Assembly: GCA_963704535.1 (NCBI GenBank) | Contig: OY969916.1 | Location: 1,364,001 to 1,428,000 of the forward strand | Direction: 5' to 3' | Length of the DNA: 64,000 nucleotides | Origin: G963704535 sp963704535 | Lineage (GTDB): Bacteria > Chloroflexota > Chloroflexia > Chloroflexales > Roseiflexaceae | Shown: positions 34,873 to 43,054 of the stretch, piece by piece | Numbering within the stretch: the first letter of the stretch is position 1 | Layout: each line of letters starts with the position of its first letter | The notes under the pieces: model-generated | What the model saw: only the letters and a program-made list of their open reading frames with translations | Databases searched by the model: none | Told to the model about the DNA's origin: nothing | Translations under genes and position numbers: made by a program

Positions 34873-36264
34873 CTACTGACCCTCTCCTGCATCCTCATCG
34901 CCCCTGGTGGCCGGGGGTGGGGGATCGGCCGTCGGCTGTTGGGCCTTCGCCTGCGCTTCCGCCTCGGCCTTGGCCTGCTGGAGCAACTCCAGCGCTTCGT
35001 TTTCATCCAGGCCGGGAATGAGCTGGGCCAGGAACCGTAGCAGCAGCACGTCGGCGACAACCCCACTCTCACGCAGTGCCTTAATCGCCTCGGCGGCGAG
35101 CTTGAGATCGGCGGCGGTCAGCGGCTTGCGGGGCGGCCTGACGATCTGATACTTCAGGCCGCCCGGCCAGATGCCCTTGAGCAGCCACTGGAGTTCAATC
35201 AGCGGCTGGAGGATCTCCTTGTCGATCCACTGCGCCACGGCGTCGAGCGCCCGGTCGTACTGCTCCTTTTGCTCCTGGAGCACGTCCCGATTGAGATCCT
35301 GGCCGTAGCCTAAGAGCGGCATCGGCACCGGCGCGGCGATCCACCAGGTACGGATGTGGTGCAGCACATCGTCGATCTCGGAGAGCCGGCCGTCGCCCTG
35401 GACCGCGTTGATCTTGACCGTCCCGTAGAAGTCGGCGATCGCGGCGGTCGGGTTGTCGAGCGCGTCCTTGTTCTGCTCCTTATAGGCTTCGATCGTCGTC
35501 GCATCGGTCCCTTGCGGGAACTCGTGGACATACTTGAGGCCGGCGCGGGTCTTGCGCCTGACCGCAATATCAAGCTCGCCCTCGTCGATGCGCTTCCAGG
35601 CTTTGCGCGCGCTGGCGAACAACGGTCGCCCGTAGCGCTGCTCCGAGTCGTGGTTCCAGCGGACATGCACAATCTGCCAGGCCGCGAACCAGGTCGCGTC
35701 TCGTGGCGCCTCCTGCTGGCCAGCCCACAGCTCATCGGCCCACCAGTAAGCCCGAGTCGGATCGGGGAAGCGATCCTGATCGTCGGAGTTGCGGTGCATC
35801 TGCAAGGTCGGCTTGCGCGTCACCTCGACAATATCGCCCTGCTCATCGACCGAGACCTCCAGGAAGCTGTCACCGTCCTTTTGCGACAGCTTGACCCAGT
35901 TCGTGATCAGCTCGTGCAGGCCCAGCCGCTCGATCAGATCAGCGGCCACCGCTCTCGCCTGCGCCGCCCCTGGCCCGCGTGTCACCTTGACCTGGAACCC
36001 GCCCCGGCATGCATCACGCGCGAGTGCGTCGAGCACACCCTCGGCGCGCGGGTCCTCGTCGACCATCCGCCGACAGACCTCGATAATGCTGCGCCGGTCC
36101 TGCTCGACCTGGAAGCGGCGTAGCTCGGTGGTCGGCCGGGGTGGCGGCGACACCTCTCTGCTGGTCGTGCGAACAACGGGTTGTCCACGCCGGAGGAAGG
36201 TTGTGAAGCGGTTGATCAGGCCCATATGTTCGTTGTTCGTTGTCCGTCGACGGACATCGGTCAT
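34873..36264 (-). CDS. portal protein
   Basis: A 463-residue portal, the dodecameric channel through which DNA enters the head. Typical features: SLIEVCRR-like N-terminal helices (QDRRSIIEVCRRMVDEDPRA), the block HVRWNHDSEQRYGRPLFASA, a membrane-like turn PVPMPLLGYGQD and a long C-terminal helix rich in Ala/Glu. The ATG at 36264 overlaps the terminase stop (ATGA); the ATG at 36225 would avoid the first 13 residues, part of which is coded by an ACAACGA repeat. Confidence 0.82.
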   Translation of the reverse strand: MTDVRRRTTNNEHMGLINRFTTFLRRGQPVVRTTSREVSPPPRPTTELRRFQVEQDRRSIIEVCRRMVDEDPRAEGVLDALARDACRGGFQVKVTRGPGAAQARAVAADLIERLGLHELITNWVKLSQKDGDSFLEVSVDEQGDIVEVTRKPTLQMHRNSDDQDRFPDPTRAYWWADELWAGQQEAPRDATWFAAWQIVHVRWNHDSEQRYGRPLFASARKAWKRIDEGELDIAVRRKTRAGLKYVHEFPQGTDATTIEAYKEQNKDALDNPTAAIADFYGTVKINAVQGDGRLSEIDDVLHHIRTWWIAAPVPMPLLGYGQDLNRDVLQEQKEQYDRALDAVAQWIDKEILQPLIELQWLLKGIWPGGLKYQIVRPPRKPLTAADLKLAAEAIKALRESGVVADVLLLRFLAQLIPGLDENEALELLQQAKAEAEAQAKAQQPTADPPPPATRGDEDAGEGQ

Positions 36265-37787
36265 CCAAAGAGCTGCTGCGCGGTCACGACGCGCCCCTTA
36301 CTCGTGGTGGTCTTGGGCGGCACGGTCAGCTTGTTGTAGCCGCCGCTCGACCCATCAACTTGGTCGTCGTTCTTGCCGGCCGGGAACGCCCGATGCTCTT
36401 CTAAGTAGGCGCGGTTCCATTGGCCCCGGACCAGCTTGACGTTGCCGGCCTGCCACTGCGACGCGAATGGTTCGGCTCGCTCTGCCTTGTCGCCCTTGAC
36501 CGGATCAGCCTCGACCACGAAGCCCTGGAGCAGCTTGATCACCGCATCGGTGGCCTCTTTGCCCAGTCCGGGCGGCTGCTCAACGTAAATCTGCACCCGC
36601 CCGTAGCACTGCCGATCCAGCTCGGCGGTCTCCAGGATCTTCGCGTTGCGCTCGGCTGCGGGCCACTGGCCACGCACCACGTCTTCGATATACGTGATGC
36701 CGTCCAGGTAGGCCAGCAGCACCCCGACCGTCCAGTCGCCCTTGCCCGGCTCCGCCCCAGCCTTGTCCCAGTAGCGGACCCGCTTCACACCAGCCGGTAC
36801 CGCGTCCACGAAGGCGGGCGAGCCACTGAACATGCCGCCGTCCCGTGGCCGCGGGCGCTGCTGAAACAGCGCCCCGAAGAAAAATTCACCGATGCGCCGG
36901 CGCATTCGCTGGAGGCGCGAGAGCGGGTAGCGCTCAGGACAGAGCGGCTCGCCCTCCTGCCGCCAATCTGGGTGGACCGTGCAGCTCGCCGGGTAGGTCG
37001 GCGCGTCGTCCGGGTCGGCGATCGCGGGCAGGTTGACGATGTACCAGGACTCGGGCTCGTCGCCCTCAGCAAGTGCCTCGGCTTCCAGCTCCAGCAGCCA
37101 GCCCGAAAGGTCATCCTCGTGCCAGCGCGTCTGGACAATGACCTGCGCGCCACCAGGCTCCTCGCGCGTTGACCAGACAGTGCTCCACCAGTCCTTGATC
37201 CGCCCCCGGATCGTCTCGCTCGACGCTTCCTTCCAGTCCTTGAGCGGGTCATCGACGATGCCAAGGTGGTAGCCCTTGCCCGTCGCCGGCCCGCCCACGC
37301 CGGCGGCCCAGAGGCCGCCCAGGAGGCGCGTCAGCCAATACTTCACGGCCTTCGCTGCCCGGTGGAGCAGTCCGCCGCCGCGCTCGTAGTGATCGCGGGC
37401 TGCCCGACTCAGCGTGTAGGCCAGGTCCGCGCCGTAGCTGGCGATGCCCACGAAGCGATCCGGGTGCCGGTAGAGGTAGTAGGCCGGGAACAGCCGGCTC
37501 ACCGTCTCGCTCTTGGAGTGCCGGGGCGGCAGGAACACCATGACCCGCCGCAGCTCGCCGTCGGCCACCTGTTGCAGGATCGCGATCAGCTCCTCGCAGT
37601 GGCGGTAGAACTGATACTTCGGGCTGACCTTCGCAATGAACTCGCGGAAGGTCAGCGGCTGCACATCCGATTGTTCGTGTGCCCGCCGTCGGCGCTCACG
37701 CTCGGCGGCGATTCGAAGCTGAAGATCAGCTGCCGAGGAGGACGTTGAGCGGGTCTTCGCCCCCTGCGAGCCGATCGATCTGCTCAT
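36261..37787 (-). CDS. terminase large subunit
   Basis: A 508-residue TerL, the motor that pumps DNA into the capsid and cuts it. Walker A-type motif FLPPRHSKSE near residue 85, Walker B GIVDDPLKDW, the coupling region QTRWHEDDLSGWLLE, and a C-terminal RNase H-like nuclease with VRYWDKAGAEPGKGDWT, YVEQPPGLGKE and late NDDQVDGSSGGYN. It overlaps the small subunit gene by 62 bases. Confidence 0.92.
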   Translation of the reverse strand: MSRSIGSQGAKTRSTSSSAADLQLRIAAERERRRRAHEQSDVQPLTFREFIAKVSPKYQFYRHCEELIAILQQVADGELRRVMVFLPPRHSKSETVSRLFPAYYLYRHPDRFVGIASYGADLAYTLSRAARDHYERGGGLLHRAAKAVKYWLTRLLGGLWAAGVGGPATGKGYHLGIVDDPLKDWKEASSETIRGRIKDWWSTVWSTREEPGGAQVIVQTRWHEDDLSGWLLELEAEALAEGDEPESWYIVNLPAIADPDDAPTYPASCTVHPDWRQEGEPLCPERYPLSRLQRMRRRIGEFFFGALFQQRPRPRDGGMFSGSPAFVDAVPAGVKRVRYWDKAGAEPGKGDWTVGVLLAYLDGITYIEDVVRGQWPAAERNAKILETAELDRQCYGRVQIYVEQPPGLGKEATDAVIKLLQGFVVEADPVKGDKAERAEPFASQWQAGNVKLVRGQWNRAYLEEHRAFPAGKNDDQVDGSSGGYNKLTVPPKTTTSKGRVVTAQQLFG

Positions 37788-38520
37788 TGCTCAGTCTCGA
37801 CAGATCAAGGTACTTCAGCACCAGGTCGAGCTGGCCCGGTTGCCCGAAGGTCTCCGGGTCGCGCGACTTGATAAAGAACTCCATCGCCCGATCGCTCTGC
37901 TGCAGCGCACGCGCGCGGTACCTGACCAAGGCCAGATCGGCAGCGTCCTGGAGGGCCAGCTTCCAATCTTTAGCAAACTCCCCGTCTGTGTTTCGGTACT
38001 GGTAGGCGGTCTTGCGGCTGACGCCGGCGGCGATGCACGCCGCGCGTACGATGCCGCTCTCCGACAGGACCTCCAAGAACCGATCGCGCCAGTCGCCATA
38101 CACACTGCCCGGAATCGCGGGGGGAGTGTTACCTTTGTTACCCCCCTCAGATTCATCGACGGGCGGGTTGTGGGCTTTCACGGCCTCGTAGTGCCCTAAA
38201 ACGGTCAGCAGCGAGCCGTCCGGGTCCTGCTGATACTCGTTCTCCCAGATCGTCAGGATCAGGTAGCCTTCCTGATCGGCCCACTGCTGCTTGCGGGCGT
38301 CGCGCTCCTGGACTTCGGGCCGGGTGTGCCAGTAGTCGCCGTGGATCTCGACGAGGATCTTGGTGCCATTGACCGCACCGTCGAACACCCAGTTGTTGCC
38401 CAGCTTCACCTGGGGGACGAGCGGGATACCAAGACCCTGAAGCCGGCTGACGATCTCCTTTTCGACCTCGCTCTCCTCGCAGCGCCGGTCGGTCGCGGTG
38501 TAGTAGGTCGGTCCTGTCAT
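37726..38520 (-). CDS. terminase small subunit fused to a Vsr/DUF559-like nuclease domain
   Basis: A 264-residue protein. Residues 15-105 look like a Vsr-type PD-(D/E)XK nuclease: VKLGNNWVFDGAVNG, KILVEIHGDYWHTRPEVQ, and a closing LTIWENEY, which parallels the FVDGCFWH and RIWEHE blocks of Vsr enzymes. Residues 130-200 carry a helix-turn-helix (AACIAAGVSRKTAYQYRN, then DWKLALQDAADLAL), as in terminase small subunits that recognise the packaging site. Position before TerL supports this. The fusion of both is unusual. Confidence 0.72.
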   Translation of the reverse strand: MTGPTYYTATDRRCEESEVEKEIVSRLQGLGIPLVPQVKLGNNWVFDGAVNGTKILVEIHGDYWHTRPEVQERDARKQQWADQEGYLILTIWENEYQQDPDGSLLTVLGHYEAVKAHNPPVDESEGGNKGNTPPAIPGSVYGDWRDRFLEVLSESGIVRAACIAAGVSRKTAYQYRNTDGEFAKDWKLALQDAADLALVRYRARALQQSDRAMEFFIKSRDPETFGQPGQLDLVLKYLDLSRLSNEQIDRLAGGEDPLNVLLGS

Positions 38521-38606
38521 CGTTTCAACACTGCTTGGCTGGCCAGCGGCAGAGCCACTGGATCAGCCGGACGGCGGTTGTGAGAAAGAGAAGCACTGAG
38601 CCTCAT
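38517..38606 (-). CDS. 29-residue ORF coupled on both sides
   Basis: ATG 38606 overlaps the stop of the gene before (ATGA), and its own stop overlaps the TerS start in the same way. The product is MRLSASLSHNRRPADPVALP plus nine residues. Perfect coupling at both ends suggests translation, perhaps only to keep ribosomes moving into TerS. Confidence 0.35.
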   Translation of the reverse strand: MRLSASLSHNRRPADPVALPLASQAVLKR

Positions 38607-38818
38607 TGCTCGATCCTCGCTGTCCGCAGACACCGCTTGATCGCTTCTTGCTGCGCTACACTCAGCGCGGTCGGCACCATCAGGACTCGCCAGAGTTGAT
38701 CGCCGCAGACTGGACAGCCGCAGTACCAACGGCCGGCGATCAGACTGAAGCGCATCCGCCACCAGGTCGCGCACGTCGGGCATTGCTCGACGGCGATGCA
38801 CGACCGCCGGCGACTCAT
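38603..38818 (-). CDS. small zinc-ribbon protein
   Basis: A 71-residue protein with CPTC (residue 13) and CPVC (about residue 36) knuckles plus a basic C-terminal helix. Coupled by ATGA to both neighbours. The function is unknown; similar mini zinc proteins are frequent before terminase genes. Confidence 0.6.
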   Translation of the reverse strand: MSRRRSCIAVEQCPTCATWWRMRFSLIAGRWYCGCPVCGDQLWRVLMVPTALSVAQQEAIKRCLRTARIEQ

Positions 38819-39096
38819 GACACGAGCCGGCCCTGCTTGGCGAGCAGCTCGTGCAGGTCGGCGATCTGGGCCTTCAACATCCGGTTCTCTTCGCGGAGTT
38901 CGGCGAGCTTATCTTTGACCATCCTGGCCAGCTCGGCTACGATCTCCCTCCGCTGATCATTCCAGCGGTTCTCGACCGAGCGCAGTCGGTTCTCAATGGG
39001 CTCCAGCCGCGCCAGGGTGGCCGGCTCGATCGGGTCGTGGCAGGTGCAGGTCCAGACGTTGGTCCCCTGGTAGCCACCGCACGTATCACACTTCAC
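38815..39096 (-). CDS. zinc-knuckle plus coiled-coil protein
   Basis: A 93-residue protein with CDTC and CTCH knuckles near the N terminus and a 50-residue coiled coil (REIVAELARMVKDKLAELRE). Coupled to the endolysin gene by ATGA. Unknown role; it could be an accessory of lysis or packaging. Confidence 0.55.
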   Translation of the reverse strand: MKCDTCGGYQGTNVWTCTCHDPIEPATLARLEPIENRLRSVENRWNDQRREIVAELARMVKDKLAELREENRMLKAQIADLHELLAKQGRLVS

Positions 39097-39761
39097 GGCA
39101 GCACCTCCAGGAGGCTGGCGTGGATGTAGGCGCCGTCGGCGAGCTTCGCCCAGCGCGGATCGCCCTCGACGGCCTCCCCCAGAACCACATCAGCCACGGC
39201 TACCGGGTCACCAAGCCGGGCCTGGCGAACCCATCGCTGCCGCGTACTGGGGTCACGCCGCACGTTCGCGACGGCCACCCGGACCCGATAGGTCGCTGTC
39301 GCCGCTCCGTCCTCGACCTGCCATCGCGCCACAAGTGTGGCCACGATCGCGGCGTAGCGCGCGGGCGCGTTGCCGTCGCTCGACGGGGCGTAGCGCTCCA
39401 AGATAGTCTTGACGGTCGTGAGGCCCAGGCGGGCGATATAGGTGGTGGCGATCAGATCGGTCCAGTCGGAGAGGCTGTCAGTCCAGTGCGCGTAGTAGGC
39501 GAAACCGTTGGCGACGTAGAGCGCTCGCGGGCCGCGCCGAAGGTTGCCCCAGTTGCGCGAGCGCACCGCGACGCCGGCGGTGCCGTAGGTCAACTCGTGT
39601 GCAAAAAAGGCCAGGGCGACGGCCGGGTCGAGGCCGCGGCCGAGTGGGATTCGGTAGAGGGCTGCCGCATCACTCGCCGCCGGCGACTTCGCGCGGTCGA
39701 GCACGCGGGCGAACTGGGTGGCGCTGATACGCGGGGCGGCTTGGACGGTCAGGTCGTTCAT
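39093..39761 (-). CDS. endolysin, glucosaminidase/lysozyme-like with SH3-like tail
   Basis: A 222-residue protein. Residues 40-80 (GLDPAVALAFFAHELTYGT, then RNWGNLRRGPRA) match the glucosaminidase/lysozyme-like fold, with Glu in FAHEL as likely catalytic acid and NWGNLR as substrate-binding block. The C-terminal 70 residues (YRVRVAVANVRRDPSTRQR) look like a bacterial SH3 wall-binding domain. No signal peptide is present, so a holin would release it; the adjoining gene is a candidate. Confidence 0.75.
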   Translation of the reverse strand: MNDLTVQAAPRISATQFARVLDRAKSPAASDAAALYRIPLGRGLDPAVALAFFAHELTYGTAGVAVRSRNWGNLRRGPRALYVANGFAYYAHWTDSLSDWTDLIATTYIARLGLTTVKTILERYAPSSDGNAPARYAAIVATLVARWQVEDGAATATYRVRVAVANVRRDPSTRQRWVRQARLGDPVAVADVVLGEAVEGDPRWAKLADGAYIHASLLEVLP

Positions 39762-40054
39762 GGCCTCACCACAAGAATGAGGATCATCAGCGCCAGGATC
39801 GCAAACAGCAGGATGTATTGCACGCGCATGTCCCAGCGCAGATCGGTGATGAGCGCGCGCAGCTCGTGGTAGCGCTCGGCGTCGCTGGCCGGGGCGCTGG
39901 CCTCGGCGATCTCGCGCCGCAGATCCTTGATCTCGTTGACCACGTGCGGCGGGGCGTCATAGCCGTGCTGCGCCGCCTGAACCTCCAAAACATTGAGGCG
40001 CTCGCGCTTGGCGGCCAGGACATCGGGGTGGATTGTCGAAAGCGCAATAGCCAT
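39758..40054 (-). CDS. holin-like protein with effector-associated-domain-like helices
   Basis: I chose ATG 40054 (98 residues), because the earlier ATG at 40177 lies within a terminator hairpin. Residues 10-50 (LAAKRERLNVLEVQAAQHG, DAPPHVVNEIKDLRREIAE) match a helical domain that I know from N termini of Chloroflexota and cyanobacterial conflict proteins (pattern LxxLExQxAxxGxxxPPxxxxEIxDLxxxI). One transmembrane helix follows at the C terminus (YILLFAILALMILILVV). Placed before the endolysin it is the likely holin. Confidence 0.6.
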   Translation of the reverse strand: MAIALSTIHPDVLAAKRERLNVLEVQAAQHGYDAPPHVVNEIKDLRREIAEASAPASDAERYHELRALITDLRWDMRVQYILLFAILALMILILVVRP

Positions 40055-40151
40055 GGAAATACATTTCTGGTGCTCGCCGACCACGTAGCAGGCGCCTGGT
40101 GGCCCGGTGGCGTGTGTCGCGCCGCAGTTTGTCGCGGTCGGCGAGCGTCGG

Positions 40152-40207
40152 GTAAAACAAACGCGGTCACTGCTCACTACCGGCGAACCGATAGGAAGAG
40201 TGACCGC
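40152..40207 (-). terminator. minus-strand terminator-like hairpin
   Basis: GCGGTCACT (40163-40171) pairs with AGTGACCGC (40199-40207); on the minus strand TTTGTTTT follows. It lies upstream of the holin-like gene, so it may act as a leader terminator that needs antitermination. Confidence 0.55.
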
Positions 40208-40222
40208 GCGTCAAGCTGCTGG
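40204..40222. repeat. 19-bp direct repeat, copy 1
   Basis: CCGCGCGTCAAGCTGCTGG, identical to 40638-40656. In both places it touches the outer side of a terminator-like hairpin on the minus strand. Confidence 0.85.
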
Positions 40223-40290
40223 TCTAGGTTGTTTTGGTCGAGGCGGGGGTCTGGAGGGGCTCATCCCCTCTGGTCCTCCCTCCCGCTGTG

Positions 40291-40599
40291 TCAGGCTACC
40301 TTCTTGTGACCGCCTCCACCACCACGCCGTCCCCGGCGCTGGCTAGTAGGCAGCACGTCCGCCGTGATCGGGGCCGGCACGGGCACGGCCAGCGTCACGG
40401 TCAGGATACCGGCGACGATCTGCTTGCCGTTGAACTCGATCGCCACATCGGCGCCGTGCCCACTAGCGAGTGTGTCCTCGGCAAGTGTCGCCATCCGCCG
40501 CTCGAAGCTCTCATTCGTGTCAGCCGCGATCGGGGCGACTGACTGGCTGAAGCCGATCTTGTAGCGTTGACCCTGGATGTAGCGGTAGAGCACACGCAT
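40291..40599 (-). CDS. small hypothetical phage protein
   Basis: A 102-residue protein with a beta-rich middle (DVAIEFNGKQIVAGILTVTL) and a Gly/Arg-rich C terminus. It sits alone between two repeat-hairpin units. No family is recognised. Confidence 0.5.
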   Translation of the reverse strand: MRVLYRYIQGQRYKIGFSQSVAPIAADTNESFERRMATLAEDTLASGHGADVAIEFNGKQIVAGILTVTLAVPVPAPITADVLPTSQRRGRRGGGGGHKKVA

Positions 40600-40607
40600 A
40601 GAGTAAC

Positions 40608-40641
40608 CAACAAAAAACGCAGCACCACTCGTGGGTGCCGC
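40608..40641 (-). terminator. second minus-strand terminator-like hairpin
   Basis: GCACC (40622-40626) pairs with GGTGC (40634-40638) with further outer pairs, and on the minus strand CGTTTTTTG follows. As with the first hairpin, the 19-bp repeat (40638-40656) lies directly before it in the direction of minus-strand transcription. Confidence 0.5.
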
Positions 40642-40656
40642 GCGTCAAGCTGCTGG
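40638..40656. repeat. 19-bp direct repeat, copy 2
   Basis: Identical to 40204-40222. On the minus strand it contains TTGACG, but no -10 box follows at a proper distance in this copy, so a simple promoter reading is weak. Confidence 0.85.
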
Positions 40657-41015
40657 CTGGGTCGGTCGCTCGAAAGCGGCTCGCCTGGCCGGAATGATAG
40701 CAGAATGGGCGGCGGCGTTGAATAGGTTCTGGGGTCTATCTTTCGTTAGTACCCGTGTGCTGATAGTAGCATCCGAGCCGTACAGTAGAATTACCAGCTT
40801 ACGAGCGATCTCCGTAATTAACGATCCTACTGATCAGAACGCTCGTGCCGCATTCTGTCGATGCGTCTTGGGTATTACAGAACGGCGTCGAATCCGCAAC
40901 AAATACAGTGCCGGCCAAGAGCGCCACGTCGGCATGTCGGTCGCGTGTCTTTGCGCGTCTGCCGCGCGCTCTGTATAGTAAGCACGGACTTTCTAGCAGG
41001 AGGGATCGGGAGACA
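40657..41015. promoter_or_regulatory. 360-bp intergenic region with plus-strand promoter
   Basis: This stretch is less GC-rich than its neighbours and has no credible gene. TTGCGC, 17 bases and TATAGT (ending near 40978) form a plausible sigma-70-type promoter for the plus-strand gene at 41016. On the minus strand it probably carries the promoter for the lysis and packaging operon, which I cannot place exactly. Confidence 0.45.
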
Positions 41016-41531
41016 ATGGAGAGAAACGGAGATACGCAGACAGTAGCACCGGCGACGACAACGTACGAGCAGATCGACCTCGGTGCGACACTCGCGCAGC
41101 TTCGGGAAGTGACGCGGGTGCAAAGCGAGCTGATCGAAGAACTGACCCGCGTCGTGCGGGGGCAGGAGCAGGGTGCGGAGCGGCGATCTGGCGATATCCG
41201 TGATCTTACAGAGGCGATCCATGGCCTCGTGGACATGATCGCTGCGATGCGCGACCGCATTCCCCAGCCGGTCAGCGTGCCAGGCTCGGAGACGGAGCTG
41301 GGGGCGCGCATCCGGGCCAGCATCCACCAGGCGGCCGTGCTCTACGCATATCTCACGGGCCAGGCCGACCTGACGACGCGCGAGGAGATCGATAAGCGGA
41401 TCGATGTGCTGGGCGACGACTACCAGTGCATCATCTTGGAGATGGCCGAACTGGCGCGGCAGCTCGGCCAGGGGCGGGCGGCGAAAGACCCCGCTCCCGA
41501 CGAGGAATCGCAGGTGGGCGCCTCTCGATGA
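41016..41531 (+). CDS. coiled-coil hypothetical protein, plus strand
   Basis: ATG 41016 with AGGAGGG upstream, 171 residues; the longer frame from 40845 runs through the promoter. A coiled coil covers residues 25-80 (LAQLREVTRVQSELIEELTR), followed by helices. It is transcribed against the virion operon and next to the integrase, a place typical for lysogeny or regulatory genes, but no DNA-binding motif is seen. Confidence 0.6.
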   Translation: MERNGDTQTVAPATTTYEQIDLGATLAQLREVTRVQSELIEELTRVVRGQEQGAERRSGDIRDLTEAIHGLVDMIAAMRDRIPQPVSVPGSETELGARIRASIHQAAVLYAYLTGQADLTTREEIDKRIDVLGDDYQCIILEMAELARQLGQGRAAKDPAPDEESQVGASR

Positions 41532-41677
41532 GGAGTCTGGATCGCGCAGGCTTGGACGATCGCTATCTGGCGATCGCCGAGTGGTTCGCGCGCCACGCTG
41601 GGCCGGCGGGCAGTCGACGGCAGCGGCTGTGCGCGCGGGCGTGGTCGTGGGCGCTGGGGCGGGCGCGCCGGGGCTAG
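41528..41677 (+). CDS. 49-residue basic protein
   Basis: ATG 41528 overlaps the stop before (ATGA). The product is Arg-rich and helical (YLAIAEWFARHAGPAGSRR). It is followed by a strong hairpin at 41690. The function is unknown. Confidence 0.45.
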   Translation: MRSLDRAGLDDRYLAIAEWFARHAGPAGSRRQRLCARAWSWALGRARRG

Positions 41678-41689
41678 CCGTCGAGTGAT

Positions 41690-41718
41690 GGCAAATTCCA
41701 ACATTTTTGGAATTTGCC
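41690..41718. terminator. palindromic repeat/terminator between convergent genes
   Basis: A perfect 12-bp stem (41690-41701 with 41707-41718; core AATTCCAA/TTGGAATT) with a five-base loop. It stands between the plus-strand pair and the minus-strand integrase. A near copy lies inside the DUF3102-like gene at about 6025-6049. Confidence 0.7.
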
Positions 41719-41727
41719 GCTCGGCGC

Positions 41728-41749
41728 TGATCACGTATCACGTATCACG
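41728..41749. repeat. ATCACGT heptad repeats
   Basis: Three units of ATCACGT run into the end of the integrase gene. The same word family occurs at 50030-50056 and 62650-62700. Confidence 0.8.
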
Positions 41750-42720
41750 CCGCCACATCCAGCCCCAGCAGCGCCGCGAGCGCGTCGGCATGCGGGTTCT
41801 CGGCCTTGCGCAGCTCGCTCAGGTACACGCCGGTGGTCGCGGCGTTGGTGTGGCCCAGTCGAGCCTGGATCTCGCTCAACTTCGCGCCGGTCTCCTCCAG
41901 CGTATGCGCGAAGGTGTGGCGCAGGGCGTGGACTTTGGTCGTTCCCAGGTGGCGCTCACAGACATCGCGCACGGCCTGTGTGCCGATCGCGGCGCCGGCG
42001 TTTTGTGGACTGAAGCTAACCCAGATCGCGGCGTCCTTGTCCAGCCCGTGCAACCGTTCGCCGTAGACCGCCCGAAGGTAGGTGGCCAGGACCTTCGAGA
42101 GGGCGGCGGGTAGCTTGTCCTCCATCCGCTTCCCGCCCTTACAGCGACGGAATACAAATGTGATCTGGCTGCCGCCGATCGATACATCGCCCCAACGAAG
42201 GCTGGCCAGCTCGGCGACGCGGCGGCCGGTCTGCAACCCCACTGCGAGCAGGCAGTAGTCGCGCTGGCCTTCGAGTGTCGAGCGGTCGATTGAGGCCATA
42301 CGTGCGGCCACGTCCGTGCGGTCTAGCGCTCTGGAGGAGGCGTAGCGCTGGACCGAACGCCGATCGGTGCGCTCGATCGGGTTCTCGCCGGTCAGCACCT
42401 CGGCCTTGCGGGCGTAGGCATAGAACGAACTGAGGATGGCCAGCCGCTGGTTGAAGGTCGAAGGCTTCGGGGAGTTGTGGGCAGCCCAGCCCTGGGCGGC
42501 CAGGGCGATGAGCGCGGGGTCGCTGTCCAACTCCTGGCCGGCGCGCTGGAGCACGGTGCGGAAGGCCGCCAGGGCGTCGGCGTAGGCGCGGCGGGTGCGC
42601 TCGGAGCCGGTGCGGCCTTCTTTGGCATGAAGCCAGGCGGCGACACAATGGTCGAGCTGGGCGGTCCGGCACTCGGCGGCGACCGAGGTCGGCGGCAGGG
42701 AGGGTGGCGAGGGTCTGCAT
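41745..42720 (-). CDS. tyrosine recombinase (integrase), probable N-terminal frameshift
   Basis: About 324 residues. ATG 42720 has a perfect GGAGG upstream but lies in another frame than the rest; one extra base near 42650-42680 would join MQTLATLPAADLG to LDHCVAAWLHAKEGRTGS. The alternative is a TTG start at 42749 without ribosome site. The catalytic set is complete: Arg in TGRRVAELASLRW, Lys in RCKGGKR, HALRHTF, His in LGHTN and Tyr in TGVYL. XerC/D-like; it probably integrates or resolves the element. Confidence 0.85.
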
Positions 42721-42747
42721 GAGGAGCCTCCAGACGTGGTGAACGGC

Positions 42748-42777
42748 AACTTGATCTAACCATCATTAGATCAAGTT
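42748..42777. repeat. perfect 12-bp inverted repeat before the integrase
   Basis: AACTTGATCTAA (42748-42759) and TTAGATCAAGTT (42766-42777) with a six-base centre CCATCA. Xer-type core sites have just this shape (two arms around 6-8 bp), so it may be the recombination core; an operator or hairpin is also possible. Confidence 0.55.
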
Positions 42778-43054
42778 CCCATCGTAGCACGGCTGGCGGC
42801 GGCCATGAATAGGCCCGGCTGCCCAGGCAGGGACAACAGGATGGGTGGGGAAGTGGTGGGGTCTGGGGCCTACTGGCATCCCATCATTCCAACTCTTTTC
42901 CGCTCACCTTCCGCAACCCCGTGGGCGCCGCCTCTATGCTACACTCAGCCCATTACAACGATGCCAGCTCGCCCGCGCCACATCCCTCATCCTCTCACGC
43001 GCGGGCCAGCCTCCAACTCCTATCTTCCATCCTCCATCCTCCATGCTCCATCCT
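42778..43054. promoter_or_regulatory. 277-bp intergenic region before the sigma factor
   Basis: No credible gene. TATGCTACACT near 42936-42946 could be a -10 region for the sigma gene. The last 40 bases (43021-43054) are TCCATCC heptad repeats that reach up to the start codon, in place of a normal ribosome binding site. Confidence 0.4.
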
